Assembly (NCBI RefSeq): GCF_900109735.1
Contig: NZ_FOAS01000001.1
Location: 186,001 to 250,000 of the forward strand
Direction of reading: 5' to 3'
DNA: 64,000 nucleotides
Origin: Atopomonas hussainii
Lineage (GTDB): Bacteria; Pseudomonadota; Gammaproteobacteria; Pseudomonadales; Pseudomonadaceae
Shown one piece after another: positions 1 through 8,624 of this stretch. The position numbers were made by a program, and so were the translations under genes. Numbering within the stretch: position 1 is the stretch's first letter; the number at the start of each line of letters is the position of its first letter. The notes under the pieces were generated by a model. That model did not search any database, was not told the DNA's origin, and worked only from the letters and a program-made list of their open reading frames with translations.

Positions 1-184
1 GCGAGGCAGGGTCAATCACCAGCAGCTTGTGCCACACCTCACTGGCGCGTTTGGGCTTTTCCTGCGCTTGCCAGAAATGCCCTTGCTCAATCAGCAAGGC
101 TGCTGGGTCGGTGGTTTCGGCCTGTGCGCTCGTTACAGCAACAGTGGCGATGAGCGCCAGTGTTAACGGGCGGTAGCGGAACAT
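1..184 (-). CDS. bcsC: Cellulose synthase outer-membrane subunit BcsC, N-terminal fragment
   Basis: Partial gene that runs off the left edge; only the first 61 codons are visible. The protein starts MFRYRPLTLALIATVAV and has a signal peptide ending near TSAQA. A TPR-like segment follows (LLIEQGHFWQAQEKP, then a helix with ASEVWHKLL). BcsC is the outer-membrane partner of cellulose secretion: periplasmic TPR repeats followed by a beta-barrel exit pore. The start overlaps the end of bcsZ by 22 bases, which suggests coupled translation in the bcs operon. Identification rests on operon position plus the signal-peptide/TPR start, because the bulk of the gene lies outside the window. Confidence 0.85.
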   Translation of the reverse strand, partial: MFRYRPLTLALIATVAVTSAQAETTDPAALLIEQGHFWQAQEKPKRASEVWHKLLVIDPAS

Positions 185-1329
185 GGAGACTCCCAATATG
201 GCTGCACACGGCCATCAGCAGTAAAAGAGAAGCGCCCATCCGCCCAACCAAGGCCAAACAGGGTCAGCATGTAATCGTAGTAGAAAGGTGCACGGCCGGT
301 GCCGGCTTGCCATTGATCCAGCGCGGCAATGGCGCGCTGGTATTGCAGCTCTTCCAGCCACGGCTGGTTCAACGCACGGAAATACGGCACCAATGCCGCA
401 GCAAAGCCACTGGGGCTTTCGCCTTCTACATGGCCGGTTTGCACATTGGTTTTTTCAGGCGGCACACCGCTGGAGGCCGTGGCCCGCGCCATGCCCCACA
501 AGCTCTGCAACACAGGCTTAGCTAAGGGGTCGCTGGGGTGCGTCATGCCGGCCCAGAGGTACACGCGAATGGCATCGTAGCTGCCGATATCACCCTTCAT
601 GGGGTCGGTGGTGAACATGCCGGCTTGCGGCGAAACCGCACGATAGCCGATCCAGTCCGGGGCAAAACCGTGTTCACCGCTTTCTATCATCAGTCGCGGG
701 GTGAGGTTAGCGATTGCCTGCCACGGGCCCTGCGGGTCCACCGCTTGCAGGCGGCGCATCATCGACACCGGCTGGTAGCTGGGGTTAATGCGCCACAGAT
801 GACCAATGTGGGAAAAACCAATCGGTCCGGGCAACAACACCGGGCCAATACCCGGTAATTCGGTGATTTCACGCTCTTTGATCAGCTTAAGCAGCGCCAT
901 GGCATCGGCGCGGTAGGCCGGTTTCTTCCACAGGCGGTCGGCCTCGAGCAAGGCATAGGCGAACCACAAATCGGCGTCGGAGGCCGAGTTCGGGTCTTGC
1001 ACTTTCCACTGGCCATCTTTGCCTTGGCCCCAGTGCCACGCCGGCAAGATATTCGCCGGGTCATTACCGGCAAGGTTCTCGCGGCTCCAGCGCCAAATCT
1101 TCGCGAAGCGTTGCTGGTCGTTGGCGACCAAAGCAAAAAACAACGCGTAGGACTGACCTTCTGAGGTGCTGTGGTTTTTCTCTAGGCTCGATTCCAGCAC
1201 ACGCCCATCGGGTTGAATCCACTGCTTGGCGAACAACTCCCAATGCGGCCAAGCGGCCGTGCACTGCACCGCAGCCTGCGCCGACAGGCTAGTCAACAGA
1301 CATACGCTAAGCAGCAGACTGCGCAACAT
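163..1329 (-). CDS. bcsZ: Periplasmic endo-1,4-beta-glucanase BcsZ (GH8)
   Basis: Glycoside hydrolase family 8 cellulase of about 388 residues that trims or edits nascent cellulose in the periplasm and is required for normal export in bcs systems. A signal peptide (MLRSLLLSVCLLTSLSAQAA) is followed by the GH8 signature STSEGQSYALFFAL, which holds the catalytic acid Glu, and by DADLWFAYALLEADRLW with conserved Asp residues. I placed the start at the ATG at 1329, which forms a TGATG overlap with the bcsB stop; a GTG one codon upstream is possible. It sits between bcsB and bcsC, the usual order in Pseudomonas-type operons. Confidence 0.95.
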   Translation of the reverse strand: MLRSLLLSVCLLTSLSAQAAVQCTAAWPHWELFAKQWIQPDGRVLESSLEKNHSTSEGQSYALFFALVANDQQRFAKIWRWSRENLAGNDPANILPAWHWGQGKDGQWKVQDPNSASDADLWFAYALLEADRLWKKPAYRADAMALLKLIKEREITELPGIGPVLLPGPIGFSHIGHLWRINPSYQPVSMMRRLQAVDPQGPWQAIANLTPRLMIESGEHGFAPDWIGYRAVSPQAGMFTTDPMKGDIGSYDAIRVYLWAGMTHPSDPLAKPVLQSLWGMARATASSGVPPEKTNVQTGHVEGESPSGFAAALVPYFRALNQPWLEELQYQRAIAALDQWQAGTGRAPFYYDYMLTLFGLGWADGRFSFTADGRVQPYWESPCSATAR

Positions 1330-3737
1330 CACTGGGCATCCTTAAGGCGCGCATTGGCGCGGGCTTTGAGGGTCAGGTAGAGGAACACGCTAGCCAGCAA
1401 CACGCCCAAGGCGGTGAAGAACACCATCCAGCCTAAGTTTCTTGCTAACAGCCACTGCAAGTAACGCACGATGCCGAGGCTGCCCACGTAGTATTCGTCT
1501 TCCGCCACCAGCGGGTTAACGCGCGTGCCGTTGACCACCACCAGGCTGCCCTGCACGGGCTGGTCGTATTCGCTGTCGCCACGCAAGGCGCCGGCGATAT
1601 TGGCCAAGTGTTCCCCGTTGGCACCGGCTAACACCACCACGCTGCGACCGCTGCCCAGCGGTGACTCAAAGCCGGCCAGATAAGCACCGGCACCGCCACT
1701 GCCCAGCGCCACGCTATTGCGCGCGGTACGGCGGTTAACCCGGTCGTCGGGGCTAATCCAAGTGCGCAGGCGGTAGGCCAAGTCAGAGAACTCGAAGCTG
1801 CTGCCGGCTTGTAAGCTGGCCGGTAAGTACTCGGCCCAACGTTGCAGCAATGGCTGATTGCCGGCCGTGGCGATGAGCAGAATATCTTTGCCGTCCAGCA
1901 GGCTGTCGTCTTCACCTTGGCTCACGGTAAAGGCGCTGGCCGGCAGGCCGGTGGATTCACCAAAGCGGCCCATCACATCGAGGAACAGACCCAACTCTTC
2001 AAGGCTCACCGACGGGGCGACCACCACGGCGGTTTCCGACAAGTCGGCCATGCGCGTGAAGGGGAAGCCGCTGCTCTGGAACACGCCCATATTCGGCATC
2101 ACGATGTAGTGGTCGTAATCGCTGATATCGATGGTCGAGTCGGGTTCGATGGTGCCGCGCATGTTGTCGATGATGATGTCGCGGCAGTCGCCTTGCTTGA
2201 TGTAGTCGTACATGTAGCGCAGCTCAAGGTCGGCGCGCTGCGGGATATTGTTCACCGGCACGCGCAGCTGCACTTCTTTGAGCAGGCTGTCATCGCTTTG
2301 CAGGCGCTCGAGCAAGGCCTGATCGTCTTTGTAGTGCTCTTGCGAAGGCAGCGGCACCGACTTGATGAACTTGCCGCTGACACTGATCAACAGCGATGAA
2401 TTGGTCGACACCGGCTGCGGGGTGTAGCGGTATTTCAGGTGCAGCGGAATGCCTTCGTCACGCCAAGTGAACAGATCCGGCGGCAGGCGCAGCGGGAACT
2501 TGATGGTGCCGGGGTTGTAACCGGCCACGCTGAGCTTTTTCGCTTCCAACAGCTCGCCCAGTTGCACCGCGCGATCACTCGGTAGCCAGTTGGGGGCGTC
2601 GTAAGGCTTACGCGCTTTTAGGCTGACCAAGCCGTCCACACGAGCGCTGGGGCCGGCCATCGCTTGGCTGCCGGTGACTAAGGCCAGTGCCGCCGTGCGC
2701 AGTTGCTCGCTATCACGCCCGGAGATAATCAGCAGCTTGCCGTACGGGTCATTGGGGTTCGCTTGGATGCTGACCACCGGCGCATCGAGGCTCTCTACTT
2801 CCAAGCCTTCCAGCGGCGCCGCTTGCGTCATAAAGACAATCGCACTGCCCTCGCTGGGCAGCTCGTTAAGGGTCGCGGAGAAACGCGCACCACGGTAGCT
2901 CGCCAGCGCACCAAACCAGGACGACACCGCACCGGCGGCCTCCAGCGTGAGGTTGTCCGGCGTACTGGTGAAGACGAACGGCAGCTGTAACTGGCGCGAA
3001 TCACGCGGGTCGAAGAACGGCAGCGGCAGCTTGGCTAAGTCATCCGGCAGCACGATGGGCGTGGCTTCCATCTCGAGGCTGCTGCTGGTGCTGATTTTGG
3101 CCCACAGGCTAGTGTGCAGTGGGTCTTCGCACTCCATGGTGTAGTGGCCGATCAGCTGCAGGCTTAAGCGGTTAAATTCGGTGATCAGGTGCGGCGGGAT
3201 ATCCACCACGGCCTGCTGCAACGAGCCGGCGTTTTCTTGCGGCAAGGCCAAGCTGGTGGCGAGCTGGTCATTGACCATCACGTTGAGTTGCGACAGCTCT
3301 GGGATCAAGGCGGGCGAGTAGCTGTATTCCAGATTTACCCGCGCTTTGCTGACGACCTGATCGGCGCGCACATCGAAGCTGACGCTATCGCTGCCTTCGA
3401 TACCACGCAGCTGCATGGTGTAGTTGATGCCCAACTGCGCCAAGGTAGCGCTAAAGGTCGGGTTAAACGGCTCTTCAGCATCGAGGCAGCCATCATCGAC
3501 GCTGGCTTCTTCGCCTTCAGCCGCTTCTTCACCCTCGGCATACTCTTCACCTTCGGCAGCTTCCTCGCCTTCGGCGGGCGGCACGCAGTCCACGTCCACG
3601 ACGCTTTCTTCGCCTTCAGCGCCCTCTTCGTAGGCCGCGTCTTCGCTGTAGTCGTACTCTTCTTCGGCCCACGCCGTAGAAAAGCCGCCGCACAACGCTA
3701 AGGCGAGAACAAGGATCTTTCCGTAGGTGTATGTCAT
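1329..3737 (-). CDS. bcsB: Cellulose synthase periplasmic subunit BcsB with acidic N-terminal insert
   Basis: BcsB is the periplasmic, membrane-anchored partner of BcsA that guides the glucan through the periplasm. This 802-residue protein has a signal peptide (cleavage near STAWA, residue 24). It then has an unusual strongly acidic tract, residues 25-90, built on AEGEE/YAEGEE-type repeats with two Cys (51 and 84). The normal BcsB body follows, with alternating carbohydrate-binding and flavodoxin-like domains. The C-terminal anchor helix is GWMVFFTALGVLLASVFLYL, followed by a basic tail. The start overlaps the bcsA stop (ATGA). The family call is firm; the acidic insert is not something I recognise from characterised BcsB proteins. 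Confidence 0.95.
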   Translation of the reverse strand: MTYTYGKILVLALALCGGFSTAWAEEEYDYSEDAAYEEGAEGEESVVDVDCVPPAEGEEAAEGEEYAEGEEAAEGEEASVDDGCLDAEEPFNPTFSATLAQLGINYTMQLRGIEGSDSVSFDVRADQVVSKARVNLEYSYSPALIPELSQLNVMVNDQLATSLALPQENAGSLQQAVVDIPPHLITEFNRLSLQLIGHYTMECEDPLHTSLWAKISTSSSLEMEATPIVLPDDLAKLPLPFFDPRDSRQLQLPFVFTSTPDNLTLEAAGAVSSWFGALASYRGARFSATLNELPSEGSAIVFMTQAAPLEGLEVESLDAPVVSIQANPNDPYGKLLIISGRDSEQLRTAALALVTGSQAMAGPSARVDGLVSLKARKPYDAPNWLPSDRAVQLGELLEAKKLSVAGYNPGTIKFPLRLPPDLFTWRDEGIPLHLKYRYTPQPVSTNSSLLISVSGKFIKSVPLPSQEHYKDDQALLERLQSDDSLLKEVQLRVPVNNIPQRADLELRYMYDYIKQGDCRDIIIDNMRGTIEPDSTIDISDYDHYIVMPNMGVFQSSGFPFTRMADLSETAVVVAPSVSLEELGLFLDVMGRFGESTGLPASAFTVSQGEDDSLLDGKDILLIATAGNQPLLQRWAEYLPASLQAGSSFEFSDLAYRLRTWISPDDRVNRRTARNSVALGSGGAGAYLAGFESPLGSGRSVVVLAGANGEHLANIAGALRGDSEYDQPVQGSLVVVNGTRVNPLVAEDEYYVGSLGIVRYLQWLLARNLGWMVFFTALGVLLASVFLYLTLKARANARLKDAQ

Positions 3738-5917
3738 GTGCTCCTCACAGAAGCCTTGAGTTGTGCCAGCAGGCTGCGTAAATGAATCAGGGTTTCGTTA
3801 GCGGTGGCCCGGCCTAACAAGCGCAAGCCGCGCAAACCAATGGTCGAGACTTCAGCCAGCGCGCCCAGCGGTGTGTCGGGAACCCCCTCACCCCACGAAG
3901 CCGCCCACGTATTGGCCCGCGAAAAGGTCATGCGGATCAGCTCGCGCTGTTGCTCGATGCTCAGGTTGGCAAAGCTTAAACCTAAGGTTGGCCCGCGACT
4001 AAACGCCACCAACGCCGGGAAGGCGCATTCTTCTTGGTCATGCAAAAGCGACACCAAGACCTGCTCGCCTTGCGGCACGTCCACCCCATCCGGCAGGGTG
4101 ATACCAATCCCGCGCTGAGAAAAATCGTGGGTTGCGCAGACCACCGTCTTACCGTTGCTGAGCACCAGCGTGGCCTGCAAGTTGGCGTACACCCGTGGCT
4201 CGACGCGCACCTGCCGTGCTTCGGCAGCCACCGCCACCGAGGCGGCGCTGATGATGATGTTGTACAGCGTCCACGTTAGGTTAATCAGCAGCGTCGCCAC
4301 CACGTCGCTATCGGCGGCAAAACCGAGCTTGCTCAAGCCCACCACAATGCCGATCACGTTGAGTAGCAGCACGACGATGTAGGGCCGCGCCATCTTCCAG
4401 TCGAAGTAACCTTTCTCGATCACCCCGCCCTTGGCGGTCACGTTGAACTTACCCAGCTTGGGGTTAACCATCGCCAGCAACACCGGGCGCATGATGTACC
4501 AAGCCAGCACCGACTCGTAGACCTCGTTCCAGAACGAGTGGCGGAAGCGCCCTTGGATGGTCGAGTTAGTGACGCTGGCGAGCAAAATGTGCGGTAACGC
4601 ATACGCCATGATCAGCAGCGCACTGGCTTGGAAGATCTGCGCGCCAAAAAACAAATACGCCAACGGCGCCGTGAGGAACACCAAACGCGGCAACCCGTAG
4701 AAGAAGTGCAGCATGGCGTTCAGATAGCACAGCCGCTGACCAAACTTGAGGCCACCACCGAGCAGTGGGTTATCGGTACGGAAGATCTGCGCCATGCCAC
4801 GCGCCCAGCGAATCCGCTGGCCGATATGCCCGGAGAGACTCTCGGTCGCCAAACCGGCGGCCTGCGGCAGCGCCAAATAGGCGGTGTTGTAGCCCAAGCG
4901 GCTCATTTTCAGCGCGGTGTGCGCGTCTTCGGTCACCGTTTCTACGGCGATGCCGCCGACCTCTTCCAGCGGGCCGCGCTTGATGATGGCGCACGAGCCG
5001 CAGAAGAAAGTGGCGTTCCACAGGTCGTTGCCGTCCTGCACGAGGCCGTAAAACAGCTCGCCTTCGTTGGGCACCGAACGGAAGGTTTCGAGGTTTTTCT
5101 CAAACGGATCGGGGGAGAAAAAGAAGTGCGGCGTTTGCAGCATCGCCAACTTCGGGTCGCGCAAAAACCAGCCCATGCCCACCTGCAAGAACGAGCGCGT
5201 GGGCACGTGGTCGGCATCGAAAATCGCGATGTAATCGCCCTTGGTAATCTTCAGCGCGTGGTTCAGATTACCGGCTTTGGCGTGGAAGTTATCCGGGCGG
5301 ATGATGTAACCGATGCCGGCGCTTTCACAGAACTCACGGAACTCGTCACGGCGGCCATCATCCAGCACGTAAACATTCAGCTTGTCTTTTGGCCAGTCAA
5401 TCGCCTGCGCGGCAAACGCGGTTAAGCGGATGATGTCCAGCGGCTCGTTATAGGTGGGGATGTACACATCCACCGACGGCCACAAGGCTTGATCTTGCGG
5501 CAGCGGATAAGGCTTGCGCTGCAGTGGCCAGGCGGTTTGCAGGTAACCCAGCAGCAGCACCAACAAGGCGTAGAGCTCGGCCAGCACCAAGCCATAACCG
5601 AAGGCCATGTCGAGCCAGTGCTCGAAGCCCAGCGAACTGGTTAAGCGCCAGTACATGTAACGCAGCGAAGCGATCACCGACATCATGATCATCGCCAATA
5701 CGGCTAAGCGGCTGGCTTTGCGGCGCAGGATCAGCGCCACGGTCATGCAGGCGGCGGTGAAGAGCATTTGCTCTTCCAAGGGCAAAGGCGCGATCACCGT
5801 GATGGACACCACCAGCACCGCAAGCACGGCAATCAACACCTGCGCCCAAAGGGTGGCGCTGATGCGGACTGCCATGTGGCTCAGCTGGGTGAATTGCCCA
5901 TTGCGCCATGGCCTCAT
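3734..5917 (-). CDS. bcsA: Cellulose synthase catalytic subunit BcsA (UDP-forming, PilZ domain)
   Basis: Inner-membrane GT2 processive beta-1,4-glucan synthase, 727 residues. Visible motifs are DDG (186-188), DAD (234-236) that binds UDP-glucose and metal, FFCGSC (304-309) of the acceptor site, TED (329-331) with the catalytic Asp, and QRIRW (367-371). Several transmembrane helices flank the GT domain. The C-terminal PilZ domain has the Arg-rich switch around R568-R575 and DFSQRG (598-603), the D-x-S-x-x-G c-di-GMP signature, so allosteric activation by c-di-GMP is expected. The gene lies 3 bases after bcsQ and overlaps bcsB by 4 bases. No acetylation (wssFGHI-like) genes are seen in the visible part of the operon. 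Confidence 0.97.
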   Translation of the reverse strand: MRPWRNGQFTQLSHMAVRISATLWAQVLIAVLAVLVVSITVIAPLPLEEQMLFTAACMTVALILRRKASRLAVLAMIMMSVIASLRYMYWRLTSSLGFEHWLDMAFGYGLVLAELYALLVLLLGYLQTAWPLQRKPYPLPQDQALWPSVDVYIPTYNEPLDIIRLTAFAAQAIDWPKDKLNVYVLDDGRRDEFREFCESAGIGYIIRPDNFHAKAGNLNHALKITKGDYIAIFDADHVPTRSFLQVGMGWFLRDPKLAMLQTPHFFFSPDPFEKNLETFRSVPNEGELFYGLVQDGNDLWNATFFCGSCAIIKRGPLEEVGGIAVETVTEDAHTALKMSRLGYNTAYLALPQAAGLATESLSGHIGQRIRWARGMAQIFRTDNPLLGGGLKFGQRLCYLNAMLHFFYGLPRLVFLTAPLAYLFFGAQIFQASALLIMAYALPHILLASVTNSTIQGRFRHSFWNEVYESVLAWYIMRPVLLAMVNPKLGKFNVTAKGGVIEKGYFDWKMARPYIVVLLLNVIGIVVGLSKLGFAADSDVVATLLINLTWTLYNIIISAASVAVAAEARQVRVEPRVYANLQATLVLSNGKTVVCATHDFSQRGIGITLPDGVDVPQGEQVLVSLLHDQEECAFPALVAFSRGPTLGLSFANLSIEQQRELIRMTFSRANTWAASWGEGVPDTPLGALAEVSTIGLRGLRLLGRATANETLIHLRSLLAQLKASVRST

Positions 5918-5920
5918 GTA

Positions 5921-7153
5921 TTAGGCGCCTTCGTCATCACTGGCGAAGTAGCCGACCAGGGCCATAGTGCAGTCGAGAATATCCCGACAGCCACGGCCAT
6001 GCGGATCGTAATCCATCACGTTACGGTTATAGGCCAGCGCTTCGCTGATCGACTGATCGCGGGTGATGCGGCCAATCAGACGCTCGCCCAGCAAGCCCTG
6101 CATCACTTGGGTGATGTCTTTGTTCAGCTGGCGCGACTGGTCAACTTGGTTGACCACATAGGCGGTACCAGCAAAGTCATCGCGCTCATCGGTGTACGAG
6201 GCGATCAAGCGGTCGATCATCGGCAGCGCCGTGTACGAAGCCGCATCGGCCAAACTCACCACCAGGGCCACATTGGCCACCGTCAGCGCTTGCTGCAGAT
6301 AAATCGACGGGCCGGGCGGGGTGTCGATCACCACCACAGCCCCCTCAGACAGCTGCAAATCGCTCAGCTGATAAGCCAGCCACAGCGGGTCATCGGCCAG
6401 TTGCGCTTCAAAAATGCGCCGCTGGGCCTCATCGGCCAAGCCATACGGCAAGACAAAAACGCCATCTTTGGTTGGCACCGCTTGCTCGCGCCAATCTTGC
6501 TGAAAACACACAACCCCTTGCTCTTCACTAACCTCGCCCTCGGGCTGGAAGTGATGGTGCAGGGCATTTTGCGGGTCCAGATCAATCGCCAGCACTGGGC
6601 GGCCGACCTTTTGTAGCGCAGCGGCAATATTCGCCGCCATGGTGCTCTTGCCCACGCCGCCCTTGCCTGACACCACGGCAACGACTTTGATCTCGCTCAG
6701 CTCAGGCTTACTGCGCAACGGTTGCGCGGCAGCAACCGGCTCGGGCTCTTTGGGCTGTTCCGGCTCTGGGGTGGCGGGCTTGTTGGCCTCATCGGCAAGC
6801 TTGGCCAGCAAGCTTTGCAGGCCAGCAGAAGACCAGGCGTCGGGGGTCTTAGCGCTCGGTTTTTTGCTGGGCGTAGGTGCAGGCTTAGACTCAGGCGCCG
6901 CAGCCGGGGCTGGGGCGGCAGGCGCGGGTTGCTCGGCAATAGGCGCGGCCGGCGCTACCTCTGGCTCGGCAGCGGGTTGCTGCTCAGGCTCATCGGCCGG
7001 CACGTCCGATTGTGCAGCGGCTTTTTTGCCACCGAACATCGAAGGCCAACGCTTCTGCGAGGCCTTCTCGGTCTCAGCCTGAGTAATTTCCTGATATTGG
7101 GCGGGGCTGCCGCCAAATTTCTTGAATAAGCTGGCGATATCGGAAGCGCTCAT
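5921..7153 (-). CDS. bcsQ: Cellulose biosynthesis ATPase BcsQ with BcsR/BcsP-like N-terminal extension
   Basis: ParA/MinD-type ATPase thought to position or activate the cellulose synthase at the membrane. The C-terminal ~260 residues hold the deviant Walker A KGGVGKST, the IDLDPQN switch region and DTPPGPS. Upstream is a short conserved-looking block (DIASLFKKFGG, then YQEI and RWPSMF) resembling the small BcsR/BcsP proteins. A long Pro/Ala/Glu-rich linker joins the two, so the gene looks like a BcsR/P-BcsQ fusion of about 410 residues. I chose the ATG at 7153 because AGGTG lies 5 bases upstream; an upstream ATG at 7171 adds only six residues. It is the first gene of the bcs operon and diverges from the HDOD regulator genes. 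Confidence 0.9.
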   Translation of the reverse strand: MSASDIASLFKKFGGSPAQYQEITQAETEKASQKRWPSMFGGKKAAAQSDVPADEPEQQPAAEPEVAPAAPIAEQPAPAAPAPAAAPESKPAPTPSKKPSAKTPDAWSSAGLQSLLAKLADEANKPATPEPEQPKEPEPVAAAQPLRSKPELSEIKVVAVVSGKGGVGKSTMAANIAAALQKVGRPVLAIDLDPQNALHHHFQPEGEVSEEQGVVCFQQDWREQAVPTKDGVFVLPYGLADEAQRRIFEAQLADDPLWLAYQLSDLQLSEGAVVVIDTPPGPSIYLQQALTVANVALVVSLADAASYTALPMIDRLIASYTDERDDFAGTAYVVNQVDQSRQLNKDITQVMQGLLGERLIGRITRDQSISEALAYNRNVMDYDPHGRGCRDILDCTMALVGYFASDDEGA

Positions 7154-7272
7154 GACTACACCTGACTGCATTAGTCAAAAGTTTGTTGCCAGGAAATTGA
7201 CTTAAATCACATTTTCTGGCTATTACAAAATGTTGCGCATAATCAAGACTTGTCTAGATGATGTCAAGCTGA

Positions 7273-7289
7273 TGGTTATTCGATAACCA
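7273..7289. promoter_or_regulatory. Perfect 7-bp inverted repeat in the bcsQ/regulator divergent intergenic region
   Basis: TGGTTAT-TCG-ATAACCA lies in the AT-rich spacer between bcsQ and the first receiver-HDOD gene. The arms are perfect and the loop is 3 bases, a size more typical of a protein-binding site than of a terminator, and no T-run follows. No regulator can be assigned from sequence alone. Confidence 0.4.
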
Positions 7290-7303
7290 ATATTGCTATT
7301 GCG

Positions 7304-7331
7304 TTGCAACCTTATTTCTGCTTGCTATAAC
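7304..7331 (+). promoter_or_regulatory. Candidate sigma-70 promoter for the receiver-HDOD pair
   Basis: TTGCAA (7304-7309) and TATAAC (7326-7331) are separated by 16 bases. They lie about 80 bases before the first regulator gene's ATG, which has AAGGTGG upstream. Judged by eye only. Confidence 0.45.
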
Positions 7332-7412
7332 AGCCAACGCAGCTTCTGTCTGACCATCGTCTCATTCACCAGCTAAGCTCAACAAAACCAAGCCTCGCAT
7401 AAGGTGGAACCG

Positions 7413-8621
7413 ATGCAGGTTCTTATTATTGAAGACGACCCATGGATGGCCGAGCTGCTGACCAGCTTAGTGCGCAATCAACGCAGCGATGCACACATCA
7501 CCCTGTGCAAAGAAGGCTTAGCGGGTTGGCAGCACTGGCAGAAGCACGGTGCCGAGCTGGTGCTCTCGGACTGGAACATGCCCGGCATGAACGGACTGGA
7601 CTTGCTCGAAGCAGTGCGCAAGAGCGAGCGGCAGAACGGCATCCATAAAACCCTGCAAGTACCTTTTATTATGGTTACCGCGCGCAACGACAAGCGCAGC
7701 GTCATGGAGGCTGTGCGCCTAGGCCTGACCGACTTTATCGCCAAGCCGTTTTCCGTCGAGCAAGTGCTCAGCCGCCTTAAGCCTTATTTGGGCGACAGCG
7801 AAAACATCAACAGCTTGGCCGAGCTGAGTCTAGAGGAATACCTCGACCGCCTCAGCGATGAAGAGCTGGAGCTACCGCTCAGCCCCACCCTGCAAGAAAC
7901 CCTAGAACGCAGCATGCGCCCCGACGAGCAGGACTTCGACAGCTTAAGCGCCCTCTGGCAGCGCGACCCTGCGATCACCGCGCGCTTAGTCGCCGCCGCC
8001 AACAGTGGCGACTATTTCAAAGGCACCACCCTCACTACCTTGTCCCAAGCACTGCAACGTTTGGGGTTACACACCAGCTTGAACCTTGCCCTCGGCGTGG
8101 CCCTAAGCCCAGCCAGCAACCTCACCGACCCGCTATTAAAGGCCCGTGGCGAAGCGCTCTGGAAAAGCACCCGTGAACTGGCCGAGCTGTGCCAAGCACT
8201 CGCGGCGCAAGTGGGCGACAACAGCGAAGAAGCCTACACCGCGGCTCTGCTGAGCAATATCGGCGAGCTGGTGGTGTTATTTGAAAGCCAAAGCTGGCTC
8301 GCTACCGAGCAAACGCTGGATGAAGCCATGCTCGACGCTGCCATGGCACGCTTTAGCCGCCCCTTTAGCGCCACCTTAAAAGCCAACTGGCGCTTGCCAC
8401 TGGGGCTACGTCAGCGCATCGGTGCCTTATATGGCATGGGCGGCCAAGTGACCGACAAGGCTGATCTGGTGATGCGCAGCGCCGCACTGCTATTAAGCCC
8501 CGAGGAAGACAGCGAACGCGAAGCGCTGCTCAACAAATGCCTGCGCCAACTCAACCTAGGGCGCTCGATTGCCGACGGTTTATTAGAAGCGGTACGGCAC
8601 ATGCCACTGGCCGAGGCTTAA
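7413..8621 (+). CDS. Response regulator with receiver (REC) and HDOD domains
   Basis: Cytoplasmic 402-residue two-domain signalling protein. Residues 1-120 form a receiver with the acidic pocket E8/D9, phosphoacceptor D53 (in VLSDWNMPG), T89 and K111 (DFIAKPF), so it should accept phosphate. Residues ~140-345 form an HDOD domain (ELELPLSPTLQE, LGLHTSLNLALG), an HD-like fold that usually lacks the metal-binding HD pair and acts through protein contacts. The ATG at 7413 is preferred over a GTG nine bases upstream because the AAGGTGG box fits it. It is followed after 3 bases by a paralogue. Its position divergent from bcsQ suggests, but does not prove, a role in cellulose or biofilm control. Confidence 0.88.
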   Translation: MQVLIIEDDPWMAELLTSLVRNQRSDAHITLCKEGLAGWQHWQKHGAELVLSDWNMPGMNGLDLLEAVRKSERQNGIHKTLQVPFIMVTARNDKRSVMEAVRLGLTDFIAKPFSVEQVLSRLKPYLGDSENINSLAELSLEEYLDRLSDEELELPLSPTLQETLERSMRPDEQDFDSLSALWQRDPAITARLVAAANSGDYFKGTTLTTLSQALQRLGLHTSLNLALGVALSPASNLTDPLLKARGEALWKSTRELAELCQALAAQVGDNSEEAYTAALLSNIGELVVLFESQSWLATEQTLDEAMLDAAMARFSRPFSATLKANWRLPLGLRQRIGALYGMGGQVTDKADLVMRSAALLLSPEEDSEREALLNKCLRQLNLGRSIADGLLEAVRHMPLAEA

Positions 8622-8624
8622 TCC

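Noticed and set aside
4628-5425. 265-codon plus-strand frame inside bcsA
   Set aside because: Antisense shadow of bcsA, with no ribosome site and no family resemblance.
5768-6616. 282-codon plus-strand frame spanning bcsA and bcsQ
   Set aside because: Antisense to two firmly identified genes; an artefact of codon bias.
7196-7212. TTGACTTAAATCACA-like dyad upstream of bcsQ as a FleQ site
   Set aside because: Only the outer TGA...TCA arms are symmetrical and the match to the FleQ consensus is poor, so no regulator is claimed.
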